The notes: generated from the letters alone by a model not told the origin. Shown: positions 44,478 through 57,010, counted from the first letter of the stretch. The stretch: 64,000 bases of DNA from Triglochin maritima (GCA_963682175.1 OY821777.1:14838001-14902000); one strand, 5' to 3'. Numbers and translations are program-made.

Positions 44478-47400
44478 ATGAAGTTTATGAAGCTCGGATC
44501 GAAGCCCGACTCCTTCAAAACAGGTCGAGATGATGCTAGGTACTGACTTCATTCTTATGTTGGTATGTTTCAATTTATGTACTCTCTCTCTGTTGACATA
44601 TATTAGTTTCAGTATTCTTATGTCCATTTTTATTTTTTATTTTTTATATTGTGTGATGACCTATTTTTGAAGGGTGGGAAATGGGCTACCTTGGAGTTGA
44701 TGCTTCTAGGTGATTTAGAAGAAAAAAATCGTCCGAAATTTCGCGCTACGTACTTTTCCATGACATAATGTTACTGATATGTTTCTTCTCCTTTTACAAC
44801 TTATCTTGTGTTTGATCCGGCGATATCTTTGTTTTCCGAGTTCTCAGTTGCATGATTCCATCCAGAGATTCAACTGTTGGGAAAATTTTCCAACCTAACG
44901 TTATAGAAACGTACGAAAGTGAAGTTTAAGTTCATTACCTTGTGAAGAGTCCACTCTGACGTAGTGTTCATTTTGTCTTTGAAAGTCTATTTAGTTTGTA
45001 CGGCTTCTTATTTGAATCTCTTTCTTGCGAAGAAATACAAAATGAATTTATCGAAAACTGCCTCTTCCCTTCACAGGTTTGTGGCAACGGAATTTGCAAC
45101 CGACATCGTTGTTAATGTCGCGGGCATAAAGTTCTTCTTGCATAAGGTATTTATTTCCGTTCATTTTTTGTATTTATATGCATGTATACTTCACTTACTT
45201 TTACTTTTTTTGTGTGGTTCATCTGCATTTGGCTTGTTTCTGAATGCAAAACAGTTATATGAAGGTCTTTCTTTTACATTTTTCCACACCCAAATAGTGA
45301 AACGTATACTGACCTACTCCATGTTTCTCAGAAATCGGTTTTAACGATGTAGTAAACCTGGTTGTTGTGCTCTTAATATTTGAATGCAGCTGCAACTTCA
45401 AGCATTTTTCTGCTACGTTTCGTTGGAAATAGATTCATTTCCAATTCATGTTCACAATAAATTTTTCTGTCATTATATATTCCATCACCGACGCCTTAAT
45501 GGTTTTTTGACTATGATTGCAGTTTCCTCTTCTGTCCAAGTGCCCACGATTGCAGAAGTTGGCTGCAACCACCAATGAGAAAAACATGGTCGAGATCGAA
45601 ATCGCTAACATACCGGGTGGTCCGGCTGCTTTTGAAGTCTGTGCAAAATATTGTTATGGCATGACTTTTACTCTAAACGCTTACAATGTCGTTGCAGCAC
45701 TCTGTGCTGCAGATTATTTAGAGATGCATGACCCTCTTGAGAAAGGCAACCTTATGTACAAAATCGACGTTTTCCTCAACACAAGCCTTTTCCGCAGTTG
45801 GAAAGACTCTATAGTTGTTCTTCAAACAACCAAGTCTTTCTTACCAATGACAGAGGATTTGAAGGTCATAAACCACTGTGTAGATGCTATTGCTTCCAAG
45901 GCCTCAACTGATCCCTCTCGAGTTAAGTGGTCGTATTCCTTTAACCGGAAAAAACTACCAACTGAGAACGATACCGACACGAACTGGAATGGTGTCAAGA
46001 AACAACACAATGTACCGAAGGATTGGTGGGTCGAAGATCTGTGCGAACTTGATTTGGATTTCTACAAACGGGTCATGGCAGCAATAAGAAGTAAAGGCAG
46101 AATATCGAGCGAGATCATTGGGGAGTCTTTGAAGGCCTATACTTACAGCAAGCTTCCTAGCTTCAGCCGTGGTTTGGTTGCTCAGGGTGGTGACATCGCT
46201 AATCATTGCACAATGGTTGAAACCATCGTCCGGTTGTTTCCTCCGGAAATTGGTTGCGTCTCTTGTAGATTTTACCTCAAACTGTTGAGAGCTGCGAGCG
46301 CATTGGGCTGTAGTGCTACGGTTAAGAAAGAGCTGGTAAAAAGAACTGGAAGACGGCTCCATGAGGCTACTATTTCTGATCTATTGATTCCCGGTCCACC
46401 ACGAGAGATCGGTATATATGATGTTGATGTTGTGCAGCGCATCGTTGAAGAATTTTTGAAGCATGACCATGACAGTGTAAGTACTGACAATCAAAATGGT
46501 GATTGCACTGAGGAATTGAGTTGCCTATCATCTAAATCAGTCACCATTAAGCTTGCTGTAGCCCATCTGATTGATGGATACCTCGCCGAAATCGGAAGAG
46601 ATCACAATTTGCTCCTTTCGAAGTTCATTAATCTAGCGGAAATGGTTTCACCTGCATTGAGGCCAGTTCATGATGGTCTCTACAAGGCTATTGACATGTT
46701 TTTGAAGGTAACTTTCTAACACTGTCAAAAAAATACATCCTACAGAAGCTTTCTAATGAAAATGTAGGACTTAATTTAAATCCCAAATAGAACCTCCTCA
46801 ACTGAACACAAACAAAAACAAGTCTTATTCCATCAACCATAGGTTTTAGCATATATATTGAAGTTTCAAAATGATAACATTTCATAAATGCTTGGCAACT
46901 TCTATTGATCCAAAATTGATGCTCACGTACTAATCTATGCACCTAAAATACAGGTAGAAGAAGAAAAAGATTGAAACTCTTTGTTGATAGAAAAAAAACG
47001 TGGGATCTTATTTGTGATGATGTATAAGAAAATTTTGCAAGATTTTGTTTTTTGTTCAAGCTCGCGAACACCTCTTCTGTTTGGAATCGTCATATACAAA
47101 TTCTAACCCTCAGAAATAATTACCATGATTTTACAAATCGACATGATTGCCAAACAATAGGAAAATCATGTTGTTTATTAGTTCTGGAAATCTGAATATG
47201 ACCATTCAATGTTCGTTAATACTTGTAGATCTTGGTTGTTGCATCAGGTTGACCACTAATCCTAATGGCCGTCAGGAAATTAAATTAGAACTGTCAGAAA
47301 TTAAAGGATATGAAAATATAAATATATTCATGTCAATATTTCTGATCACATTATTCTTATGAAACTTTAGGTGACAAAATATATTGCACATTGAATCAAT

Positions 47401-48045
47401 TACACAAATAAGTTCAAAACTTTGTTTCACTACCTTCTTGTATCTCTAATATTTCGTAACATAAGTGAAGTTTGTAGATGTGTAGTTTTACTTGTGCGGG
47501 TTCTCTTTGGTCGCTTGCGTTTCGGTATTTCACTTTCATTTGTATAATTAATTCAGGAGCATCCGAACCTTAGCAAGTGCGAGAAGAAGAAACTATGCAA
47601 CCTCATTGACTGCAAGAAACTCTCTGCAAATGCATGCACACACGCAGTCCAGAACGATCGCCTTCCTCTGAGAATAGCCGTTCAAGTGCTCTTCTTTGAG
47701 CAGTCACGAGCAACCGCTGCCTCAACCAGACAGTCCCACACGAGCTCAACAAGATCAACTGTCACCATTAACACCAAAGACCCAGAAGAGCTAAAGGCTT
47801 TCAAATCCACGAAACACGTCACCGGAAGTGAAAAGAGCAATGGAATCAACAAAAATCTTGAAGGCAAAGGTGAACACATGGTGAAAGGAATGGTAATGCC
47901 AAGGACTATGTTCAGCAAACTGTTGTCTGGCAGAGGCCAAGCTGGGGAAAACTGCAGCTCTGATACATCTGAGAGTTTGTGTTCTGCAAGTGTGGAAGTT
48001 TCGAGATCAATGCCTTTGAGAAATGCAAGGCATTCAGTGTCGTAA
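44478..48045 (+). CDS. BTB/POZ-NPH3 family protein, NPY-like
   Basis: Exons are 44478-44539, 45077-45146, 45523-46707 and 47557-48045, with GT-AG introns and consistent phases, giving 601 aa. The N-terminus MKFMKLGSKPDSF is the hallmark of the NPY/NPH3 clade. The BTB domain (about residues 30-130) runs from FVATEFATDIVVNV through PLLSKCPRLQKL and IPGGPAAFEVCAKYCYG. The NPH3 domain follows (DWWVEDLCELDLDFYKRVM, LLRAASALGCS, YDVDVVQRIVEEFL). Exon 4 carries the conserved LSKCEKKKLCNLIDCKKLS and NDRLPLRIAVQVLFFEQ blocks, then a Ser-rich tail. Members act at the plasma membrane as CUL3-E3 adaptors or AGC-kinase partners in phototropism and auxin/PIN control. It appears fully intact. The exact NPY ortholog is not assigned. 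Confidence 0.93.
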
Positions 48046-48816
48046 CAAAGGCGGTCGACGTGTAACGGATGTTACTTCATAAGTCTGATTCATGGTTGGC
48101 ATTGGTTTTGGAAATCTTTGATGGAGAATACTAACATGGTCAGTGATTAGGAGTTTTTGTTGTTTCAGATGTGCTCCATAGAATTGGAAAACAATCTGTG
48201 GTTGGTGTTTTTTTCTTTTTGTATTGTAAGACTTCATGAGAATCCAAACTTGGATAACTGTACTGACTGTGATCTATGTATGATTGTTGGTGTGAGATTC
48301 TATCACAGAAACATTCTCACATTTGTCTTTAAATTGGTATTATACTCAATGGGTGTAATTCAGACAATCTCTAAACCTATACACACACTTTGAAATCCTG
48401 TCTACTTCCTAGCTGGTGATTGCTACAAATGCATAAATTATGTTTAAGTAAAGAAAAACCACTCAGGTTTCTATCAGAATCGAAGGGCCTCTATTGTAAT
48501 ATATGTAAAACTTATTCAAGAGTGTGACCGGTTGCATGAAAACCCAAGGAAGTTAGAGATTTTGACTTCTAAAATGATTTACGAATGATTAGTTTGCCAA
48601 AAATACTTACAAATTCTAAAGTATTTTTGGCATATATATATATATATATTTGTGGTGACGGAAGTGCACTATTTTGATATCAACAAATAATTATTATTCA
48701 ACTCATACTTGCTCCACCACTAGGCATTGCATGCAAAATTATTTGTAGAAAAGAAATATTCGTAGTGCAAGACAAAGTCCCAAGTGCCCTTTTTATCTTA
48801 TGTTACGCCTAAAAGA
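48046..48816. other. 3' flank of the NPH3-type gene
   Basis: Probable 3' UTR followed by AT-rich spacer with a (TA)n tract near 48638-48652. No further gene is seen. Confidence 0.45.
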
Positions 48817-48824
48817 CTACTAAT

Positions 48825-49352
48825 TAGGTGTGCACATGGGTCAGGTTGGGTCGGATTTGGGCCTCAACCCGAAATTTTCGGGTTGGGAAAAAACCCAACC
48901 CAACCCGAACTCGAACCGGTTTAGGTTCAACCCAACCCGACCCAAAATTTTCGGGTTGGGTCGGGTTGGATCGGGTTGAACCCGAATTCGGAAATTTTCT
49001 CCCAAACTTTGTCGGTTTCGGTCGACCGGTGCTTAAACGGTCGACCGGTGGCTTGAACACCCGAAATTTTCGGGTTGGAAACGGTCAACCGAGTGATGTT
49101 CGGTCGACCGGTTTATTTGGGAAAAAATAAAAAAAAATAAAAAAATAAAATAAAAATAAAAATCGGGTTCGGGTTGGGTTAGGTCAACCCGACCCCCTCA
49201 ACCCTAACCCGATCCGAAAATTGGGGTTTTTGATTTTCCCAACCTGACCCGACCCGAACCCCTCCCCAACCCGACCCAACCCGACCCAACCCGACCCGAC
49301 CAGTCGGGTTCGGGTTGGGTTTCGGGTTGAACCCAACCCATTTGCACCCCTA
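48825..49352. mobile_element. hAT-type MITE with perfect 8-bp target duplication
   Basis: CTACTAAT flanks both ends (48817-48824 and 49353-49360). Terminal inverted repeats TAGGTGTGCACATGGGT and (right, reverse-complemented) TAGGGGTGCAAATGGGT are followed by alternating GGGTTGGGTCGGG / CCCGACCCAACCC subterminal repeats. There is no coding sequence. Positions 49012-49111 hold three GGTCGACC palindromes plus one variant, like those of the solo LTR. Confidence 0.85.
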
Positions 49353-49360
49353 CTACTAAT

Positions 49361-49869
49361 GTTAGCATAAAGATTAGGACCAACTCTAATATCTAGGCCT
49401 AAGAAGATTGCTTTCGATATCGTGGGGAAACTTTGGGGGAAAAGAAAGGATCATAATCCCCTGTGTTACGGGATCTTGCTAACAAAGATCAATAATCCAA
49501 GGTATAGACCCTGAATTTGATCATGTTCTAGGAAACCAACAATAATAAAATGAGACTAGTGTTGCTTCAATAGGAAGCTACAAATTAAGTGGTCGGATGT
49601 TTGTTGGAGTTTTGGTACCTATACGTTTGCTAACAATAGCAAAATATCATTGTATCTCGTCAAGAGTTTCATTGAATTTGATTTAAAGGACACATCTTCA
49701 GCTCGATCCCAAGTGGAAAATTAATGGAAATTCAAAGGAATTCCCCAAAACAGATCCACCACAAGTAAAGTAAGCAAAGAGGAAATTAAACTAAACTACA
49801 TCTACATACACTACTACTAAGTTAAAATTTGCCTTCCATCAATCTAATCTTAGTGGTTTCGTTAAACAA
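49361..49869. other. 3' flank of the HLS1-like gene
   Basis: I see no gene. The last part is probably 3' UTR of the minus-strand acetyltransferase gene. Confidence 0.45.
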
Positions 49870-51702
49870 TCAGAATTCCCTGGGATCGACAAAGATAGAC
49901 GAGCCAGGAGCAGACTTAGTCTTAGTCCAGTCCCCATAACTGTAATCCTCTTCCAACCGTTTGATGCACCACATGTCCTCATCGCATGACATTCCCTTCC
50001 AATGTGGTATCCCCACCCTCATAGGCTCACCTCCCTCCACCTCCGTCACCACAACCCCACAACCTCCCTTCCTCCCAATATTATGCGCGTGGCGAAACAA
50101 AGCGGTAACCAACTTCGCGGTACCCACACCCTCACCCCCCAATCCGAACACAAAATGCAACCCAAAGGGTCGGAAAAGGTTAGGAATAGAAGGGACCCCA
50201 AGACAAGGGATCACCCGGTCAACGACACGTGTTGCCTTCGCGAAAGTCCTCTTTAACAAAGATACTCCTTTGACCTCGAGTCGAAACACCTCCTTGCTGT
50301 TCCACACACTCATCACCGCCCACGACTCCGGCAACGACTCCAACACAAATTCCAAATCATTGACCGCCACCGATGCGTTCGGCATGGCAAGGAACGTGCC
50401 GAGGCAAAGCGGATTTGAAAGAACATCGTCGACGTCGTCGGGGAAGAATTCGACGGTTGAGAAGTACCGACAGTAAAGCAACCCTGCGGTGATGGGATCC
50501 AATTTAAGGATGGTGATTTCAGTGGATACCTTGAGGAGGTGAGCGTAAACAGGGTGGACTAGAATGGATGGTGTCCGGAACTTGGAGTATCCACACCGTC
50601 TCGTGAAAAGACCGACCGATGCCATGTTGTTCTTCTCAGTAGCCATGTAAGCGTATTTGGCTCCCATTTGGCGGAACCATCGCTCCAGGTGGGCGACCAG
50701 ACTCAACCCAATGCCTCTCCTCCTATAATAATTAAATCAATAAAATTTTTAATAACCCAATCGTATAATGTGATTGTGAGATTATGAGAACGTTAATTAG
50801 GATGTGGTTACCGGTGGTGAGGTGTGACGCGGAGGCCGAGGACGTAGGCGACTTTGGTCCGGATTGGTGTTGCGGGTTTACCGGCCCGGGCGGTATTCTT
50901 ACCGCAGGTGACGGTCTTCACGCTCCCTCGGATTAGTCCCACGATTCGTTGTTTCCCATCCTCGGTCGTTTCTGCCACCTGGAGTGTTCACGTTAGTTTT
51001 ACTGATTATGGTAGTTAAATTTATACGTATTAACTAAATTAAGAAATAAATGTGTTGCTAATATTGTGATTCGAGGTGTCATTGTTAACACCTACTTTAA
51101 AGTGTTTTGCATTCCATAGTATTTAATTAGTTGCTATTACTAAGTAATATTATGTAGTGGACTATTCTCGGACACTTTTGTCTAGTATTCTTTCCAACTT
51201 GGTTTATAACACAGGAACGATCAATACTTATTCTTTTTTTCCTCACGACATAATGAAAAACTTTTTAACCGTGAATGGATTGATGAGATTTCCACTTAGT
51301 AGGCATCTAATCTTTTTGTACATATATATATGATTGATGAAGCCTTTTCATATAACATGAAAGCCAAAAAAAGGAAGGCCGCCAAAAGCATGCATATCCC
51401 TCACTTCCATAAATCTCTTCAACAAACCTACCTAAAATAATATCGATAATATTTTATCAAAATAATAATAATAATAATAGCAAACGAAACTATAACATAA
51501 CAAGGTGGTGGAGGAAGGTGTTGATGATCACCAGCATAAGATAAGCAGGAGAGTGTCGGATCCTCGAAACCGGATCCCCGAGAAGATCAGTAAAGAGAGC
51601 AACCTTGCCGGAATCAGAGGCCCCGATATCGCACATCCTCTCGACCGCTTCCGCCCCTGCCGTGTCTCTCCCGGCATCAAACTTCCTCACCATTACCTCC
51701 AT
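49870..51702 (-). CDS. HOOKLESS1-like GNAT N-acetyltransferase
   Basis: Exons on the minus strand are 51532-51702, 50812-50978 and 49870-50722, with GT-AG introns of 553 and 89 bp and consistent phases. The product is 396 aa, close to the 403 aa of Arabidopsis HLS1. Exon 1 begins MEVMVRKFDAGRD and ends LLGDPVSRIRHSPAYLML. Exons 2-3 carry the acetyl-CoA-binding GNAT motif (YVLGLRVTPHHRRRGIG), then MATEKNNMASVGLFTRRCGY and FRTPSILVHPVYAH. The C-terminal half (FRPFGLHFVFGLGGEG, HAHN, IPHWKGMSCDEDMWCIKRL, ending SIFVDPREF) is the plant-specific HLS1 region. HLS1 proteins act in the nucleus on apical-hook and auxin/ethylene/sugar responses. No defect is visible. Whether it is HLS1 itself or a paralog is open. 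Confidence 0.93.
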
Positions 51703-51722
51703 ATATATATATATATATATAT
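51701..51722. repeat. (TA)n directly upstream of the HLS1-like start codon
   Basis: About eleven TA dinucleotides touch the ATG (51700-51702). The tract therefore lies in the 5' leader or serves as the TATA region. A (GT)n follows further upstream at about 51879-51898. Confidence 0.8.
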
Positions 51723-53082
51723 GTAACAACAACAAAGCTGGTGGAAAAAGATTAATATAGCAAGATAAAGGGTAGTTGGGACTTGCTATAGTGGTGAAGA
51801 AGGGTTGGTTTGTTAGTTATATAGAGGGAAAGGGATGAAGTGGTGCGTGTGATGATTTGAGATTAGGGTTTGTCTCTTTGTGTGTGTGTGTGTGTGTGGA
51901 TATGGTGGCCGGTGTTGGTGTTATGGAATTAATTTTGTTTGTCGTGAGTAAAGTGGGAGTGAGGATATAATATATAGCAAGGTTGGGTCGGGTCAAGCTA
52001 GGCCTATAAATAGAGGGTTTGGAGATGGAGGTGTGTGGGTGTCTCTCTTTTTAACTTGGGATTAATTTCTATAACAAGGATGTGGGGGTTGCAATGATGA
52101 ATACTAAATAATTAATGAGGAAGTAAGAAATGGATGTTGATGATTTTGGTCGTGTAACCCGTGTTCGTTTTTACCACCGGTGGCAAAGACAAGACGGTCG
52201 GGCAAGTATATTACCACTTTTACCTTTATTTGATAATTATTTTTTATTGATTTAAATTCATTAGAATGGTACAAATACAATTGTACATTTGAAGATGTTC
52301 GAGTTAGAAATAAAGATCTATATTAGAGTTTTCCAGAGATAATATCGCTTTTGTTATAATGCATATTGAACTACTCTAGACTTGCATGGCTTCCCATTTT
52401 GAGTCGGCATTTTTCATTCTTAGTGGTAGTAGTAAAATCTTCGAAAAAAAATCCATTTACAAAAACATCTAAAACTATTTGTATAGAATTTAAGAAAACA
52501 CAAAAAACATTCTTTGCACGGGCTTTTAGGCAAATTGAACAGTAAAAAATAAGGATTAACTACGTTTCCCCTTGAACTATGCATCTATTTCATTTTAATC
52601 TCTTAAACATAAAAATGTGAAAATCACTCTTCTGCACTTTCATTTTGTGCCACGTACGTTGTCCCCGTAACACTTCAATTACGAAGATCCAACATGTCCA
52701 AAATTGCATTTCGTTTAGATGGATCACAACTAGATAGATAGAGTACTGCTCCAGTCAATGCATGTATGGTCACGCGCGGAACACCTTTTAAAAATATATC
52801 AATCCAAAAATAATATAATAATTAAAAATTATATTAACTTCAACATATTTGTTACAAGGTAATCTTACGAGGTTTCGTGCTTTGAAAAAAAATCATTATA
52901 ATTTTATCATTAATCGTATCGAAAATCTCTTGTTCGAGGTACATAACGAGAGCATCAATGGCTCATTTGTCACCTATCCGGTTTCCTCAATATGTTATTT
53001 TATTCTTCAATCAAAATTCGTAATCAAACACTATATCAAGCAGAAGATGCAATTCAAAAAAGATGATAGATCTTACACATTC
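51723..53082. other. 5' flank of the HLS1-like gene and intergenic sequence
   Basis: The first few hundred bases are probable promoter. At 52552-52690 there is a relative of the CCCCTTGAACTAT-type repeat seen at 22551. No gene is recognised. Confidence 0.4.
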
Positions 53083-53449
53083 ATAGGAACCCCCAGCCCC
53101 CAGGGATCAAAGGCGAGACTAGAGAGAAAGCTCTCGCCGTCCCACACACCTTCAATCTTTGTTGGCGAGACGAGTATCGTCCCACAAACCAACAGAAGGG
53201 ACCACCAGGGACTTGGTCGGGGGACGAGGTCCACCACCACTCTTTCCACCAGTGGCAAACGAAGAGAGTACGTACCTGACCCACAGGTGGATTGAGGTCG
53301 GTGAAGGCGTGCCGCGTACACATGGTTCGTGGAGGTGGAGAAGCGCGGATGTGGAGCAGGGCAGGGCGGGTGGACTGGAGCCAGGAGTTGGAGAGGTGGA
53401 GCCGTCAGTCGTGGAGTTGGAGAGGTGGAGGCGATGGATGGGTGTGTGG

Positions 53450-53480
<31 letters not shown>

Positions 53481-53500
53481 GGGGGATCAGGGATACAAAG
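53083..53500. other. GC-rich stretch with a 22-base G run
   Basis: Open frames here look like compositional artefacts and have no recognised domain. A (GT)n tract runs into 22 consecutive G residues at 53464-53485. Confidence 0.5.
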
Positions 53501-53507
53501 TATGTCC

Positions 53508-53862
53508 ATAATCAATCCAGAATCGTGTCCAGAGTCAATCCAGAATCAGTCCAAAATCGTGTCCAAAATCAGTCCAGAGTTAGTCCAAAATCTTGTCCAG
53601 AGTCGGTCCAAAATCATTATAGAGTCAATCCATAATCGTGTCCAGATTTGTGTTCAGAGTCAGTCCAGAATCGTGTCCAGAATCAATCCAGAATGTGTCC
53701 AGAATCAGTCCATAATGTTTCTATTATGGACACATTCTGGATTGATTCTGGATACGATTCTGAATAGACTCCGGACACAAATCTGGACTGACTTTGGACA
53801 CGATTTTGGACTGATTCTGGACACAATTTTGGACTGATTTTGGACACGAATATGAACAGTCG
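53508..53862. repeat. Inverted minisatellite of a GTCCAGAATC motif
   Basis: Left arm (53508-53718): about 19 near-copies of a 10-11-bp motif (GTCCAGAATC/GTCCAAAATC) alternate with GTGTCCA. Right arm (53734-53862): the reverse complement (GGACACGATTCTGGACTGA...). The loop is a few bases around 53720-53733. The two arms can pair over roughly 130-150 bp. Confidence 0.8.
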
Positions 53863-56051
53863 TGTCATACTGGACTTGGTTGTCAACGTGGGCACACATT
53901 GATTTTGCTTAATATCTTACAACCATTTCAAATTTCTGGCGTGGACACTTGCCTACGTGTGCCAACGCCTAGGTCAGCCCTCTGTGCAAGGCAACCAAAG
54001 ATATAAAGTTGACATAACTTTCCTTTATTATTCAAGACTAGGCATATCCGCGCCAGTTTGAATCAAAAGACGATATATTTCTAAAATTGTTTTTAGCTGC
54101 TAACTATTTAATCGTGATTCAAGATTATATGATGCAGCCAACTAATCTGATTTTATATATATATAAGCCATTTATATCGAACAAGATGTACAACGATATT
54201 GTAATGCAACAATTTCAAAATATGAAAATCTGTAGAAAAAATTGTGAACTTTGATATTGTTTTGTGTCATTGTAAATGTATTTTTTGTTAACATTTAAAG
54301 TTCTATATTGTGTTTAGTTAGTTTAAGCATTGATATGTGTTTGTCAAAACTTAGCCATCATTGACTAAATTTTCTAGGTCAACCACTGACTACACTACCG
54401 CAAACATAAGGTAGCTAAAGGGAATAAGCACAAAAATAAGCATGCCAACAAATGAACTTTCATTTTACCATCGACACCTGTCATGACTATCAATCATGCA
54501 TTCATACCACAATAAGACGTGAAGAATTCAAATTTTTGTCTTGGAATTGGTTATAAAAGATGGTTGATTTTAGTTTCTTCTATTATAATTTAGAAACATT
54601 TTTTTCTTCTTAAATTTGAGATATACCCATTTTTAAGAAGAGAAAAATTACTTCTTTACTACGTACTTACTAACACCGTGACAAATTTAAATGAGTCTAA
54701 ATTGAAAAAAACTTGATTTTATGCGTCTGACACGAAGAATAATTCGAATTTCAAATAATAATAATATGAATTCAAATCATGTGTCTACTACCCGGCCTGC
54801 CGGATCAATTGACCAAAATTAAGAAACCATAATCCTAATTATTATTATTTTGAAATTCAATCATAATCCTAGATTTAAGTTGTGGGCAGCAGAGCAGTAG
54901 TACACCTGATCACATCCTTGATTTGATATCATACGGACTGGTGTGGCTGCAGCACAATAAATAAATAAATAAAGAATAGATGCCTCACGACACCAATGGT
55001 TTTGATTCTATCTCCACCCTCCCTATTATATTTCCGTCCTTTTCAATCGTTTCTTCCCACAAGTTCACTACAAGACAACTTCTATCTCTGTATATATTGA
55101 CGTTTGTGTGTATTTTTCTGATGAATAATATGATTAGACGTGTTGTTACCAATAACGTAGTGGGGTTGTTAGGACTTAGGATGAACGCTTAAAAATGCAT
55201 CTTCGAATTTTGTTATTTATGTCCAATGTTCCGGTAGAAACGATGTGAAACACTTCCAATTTAGAACCACAATCTCTCTAACTTAAGTGGAAGAAATGTC
55301 AGGAAATTCTAGATCATCCAAGAACAAAAATGATTAGACATGTATTTATTAGTGATCACCTCTCATGCTCATGTTAACACGTATGGAAGATATATCTCAC
55401 GTTTGGACCGCACAGTCGTGCATTCTTGTAATACTAGTTTTTCTTATTAGAGTTGATTCCTTTTGACTTTGCTAATTGGAATATTACATGTTTTTAGTTA
55501 ATTGTACGTTTGTTTTTAAAATAGTATGTTTTTACTTAATTGTACTATTTTAATTTTTTTTTGTTTTTGTTAATTGTACCAATTTTAGTTAATTGAACCA
55601 TTTACAAACTATGTTTTAGCCAATTGTACCATTTTTATTTTTAGTCTCCAAAAGTACATTGATTCTTTTTTCATAATTAAAGTACATGAATTATTTCTGT
55701 GGTGTTTCTGCACTTACAATTAAGTTATCTTCACAAGTTTGTTAGTATAGTCTATAGATAAGTCGAGCTTTCTTAATTGATATGTGATCATATAGCAAAA
55801 TGTTATAAGATTGACTCGTTCTTGAAGCCAATTCACGGCCAAAGTTCCCATTTTTCCTTGCCCCTTCTGCAGAACTGCAGAAGCATTTACGATAGCTTGA
55901 ATCGTTGAACGCCCAATAAATGAGCCATTCGACTCGAATAAATTAATACAGTAAATATGTATACCAAAATGGCAAAGTGTGATTAGACTTTCACAAATAG
56001 TAGAAGAAAATCAAAACAAATCGTACTAACATGAAAATTAAACATAAAAAA
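53863..56051. other. AT-rich intergenic sequence
   Basis: I see nothing that supports a gene. Between 55450 and 55640 a TTAGTTAATTGTACC-like motif recurs several times without clear boundaries. Confidence 0.4.
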
Positions 56052-56486
56052 TGTTGTGAAATAAAAAGACATGAAGATTTTGGGGAGAATGATGAAGACT
56101 TTTCATTGCTCTCTTAAACAATATAGTGAGCCTCTATATATAGACAAGAGACATAAATATTTCAATGCAATAACAAACTAATGAATGAGACATATAATGT
56201 ACGTTAATGAGAGAATTACATTGCATTTGAATGTGAATGTTATTGTAAGATTGAAGAGTGTGAAGAAGAAGATGCAAATCTCTAATTCTCGTTAATGAGA
56301 AGAGGAAGAAGAAGAAGAAGAATTAAAATATTTATACATGAGGCCGTTAGGAGACACACACAAAACACGAGCTTACCTCTCAACCTTCTTGGGCTTTACA
56401 TGGGACTTGCTAGGCTAAATCTAAATCAGGACTACATCAATTAGGTAATACACAACATTAACAATAACTAAGAATCTTGTTTTACA
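56052..56486 (-). mobile_element. 3' LTR of a minus-strand Copia fragment
   Basis: On the minus strand it begins TGTAAAACAAG and ends TTCACAACA (TGT..ACA). A CTATATATAG box lies at about 56137 and the polypurine tract AGAGGGGGGA (56487-56497) is immediately upstream. Confidence 0.75.
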
Positions 56487-56499
56487 TCCCCCCTCTGAT

Positions 56500-56900
56500 G
56501 GCTGGTGATAACCAAACACCCAGTTTGCATCTGAATTGCTCAAAGACACGTCTAGACAATGGTTTAGTAAACACATCAGCAACCTAATCCTCAGATGGCA
56601 CATACTTGGTCACAATGTTACATGCTGCAACTTTCTCCCTGAAAAAATGATAATCTAGTTCCACATGCTTCATATGACTGTGAAATGTGGGATTAACACT
56701 AATATGAAGTGCACAAATGTTGTCACAGTACAGATTGGTAGGAGAATTGAGAAATGCCCAGTTCTTTGAGTAAGAAAGATAGCCACATGAGTTCTGAAGT
56801 TGTAGTTGCAAGAGATCTATACTCAGTTTCTGCAATTGACATGACAACAATTGTTTGTTTCTTCGTGCGCCAAGAAATGTGTATACGCGTTGTTTTCAAA
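56500..56900 (-). pseudogene. Copia RNase H remnant adjoining the LTR
   Basis: The minus strand reads through AETEYRSLATTTSEL, then NLYCDNICALHISVNPTFH, HVELDYHFFREKV and KYVPSED, then after a stop and frameshift VADVFTKPLSR and KLGVWL. This is the C-terminal Copia RNase H. It is truncated near 56880 by the CACTA-like repeat and broken by frameshifts. Confidence 0.8.
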
Positions 56901-57010
56901 TTATCTGACGCCTATAGTATAGACGTCACGTTGTCTTTATAACCGACGTCTATATCCCCAAAAAGGAGCATAGAAGTCGCGTGGGCTATGTAGCCGACGT
57001 CTATAGCTCT
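56875..57010. repeat. CACTA-like subterminal repeats (GACGTCTATA)
   Basis: CGACGTCTATA and its complement (TATAGACGTC) recur at about 56908, 56921, 56942 and 56984. This is the density and symmetry expected for CACTA subterminal repeats. It directly abuts and truncates the Copia remnant. Confidence 0.5.

Noticed and set aside
53159..53837. Overlapping open frames of 148-181 residues
   Set aside because: They are built from the inverted minisatellite and the G run, with no domain.
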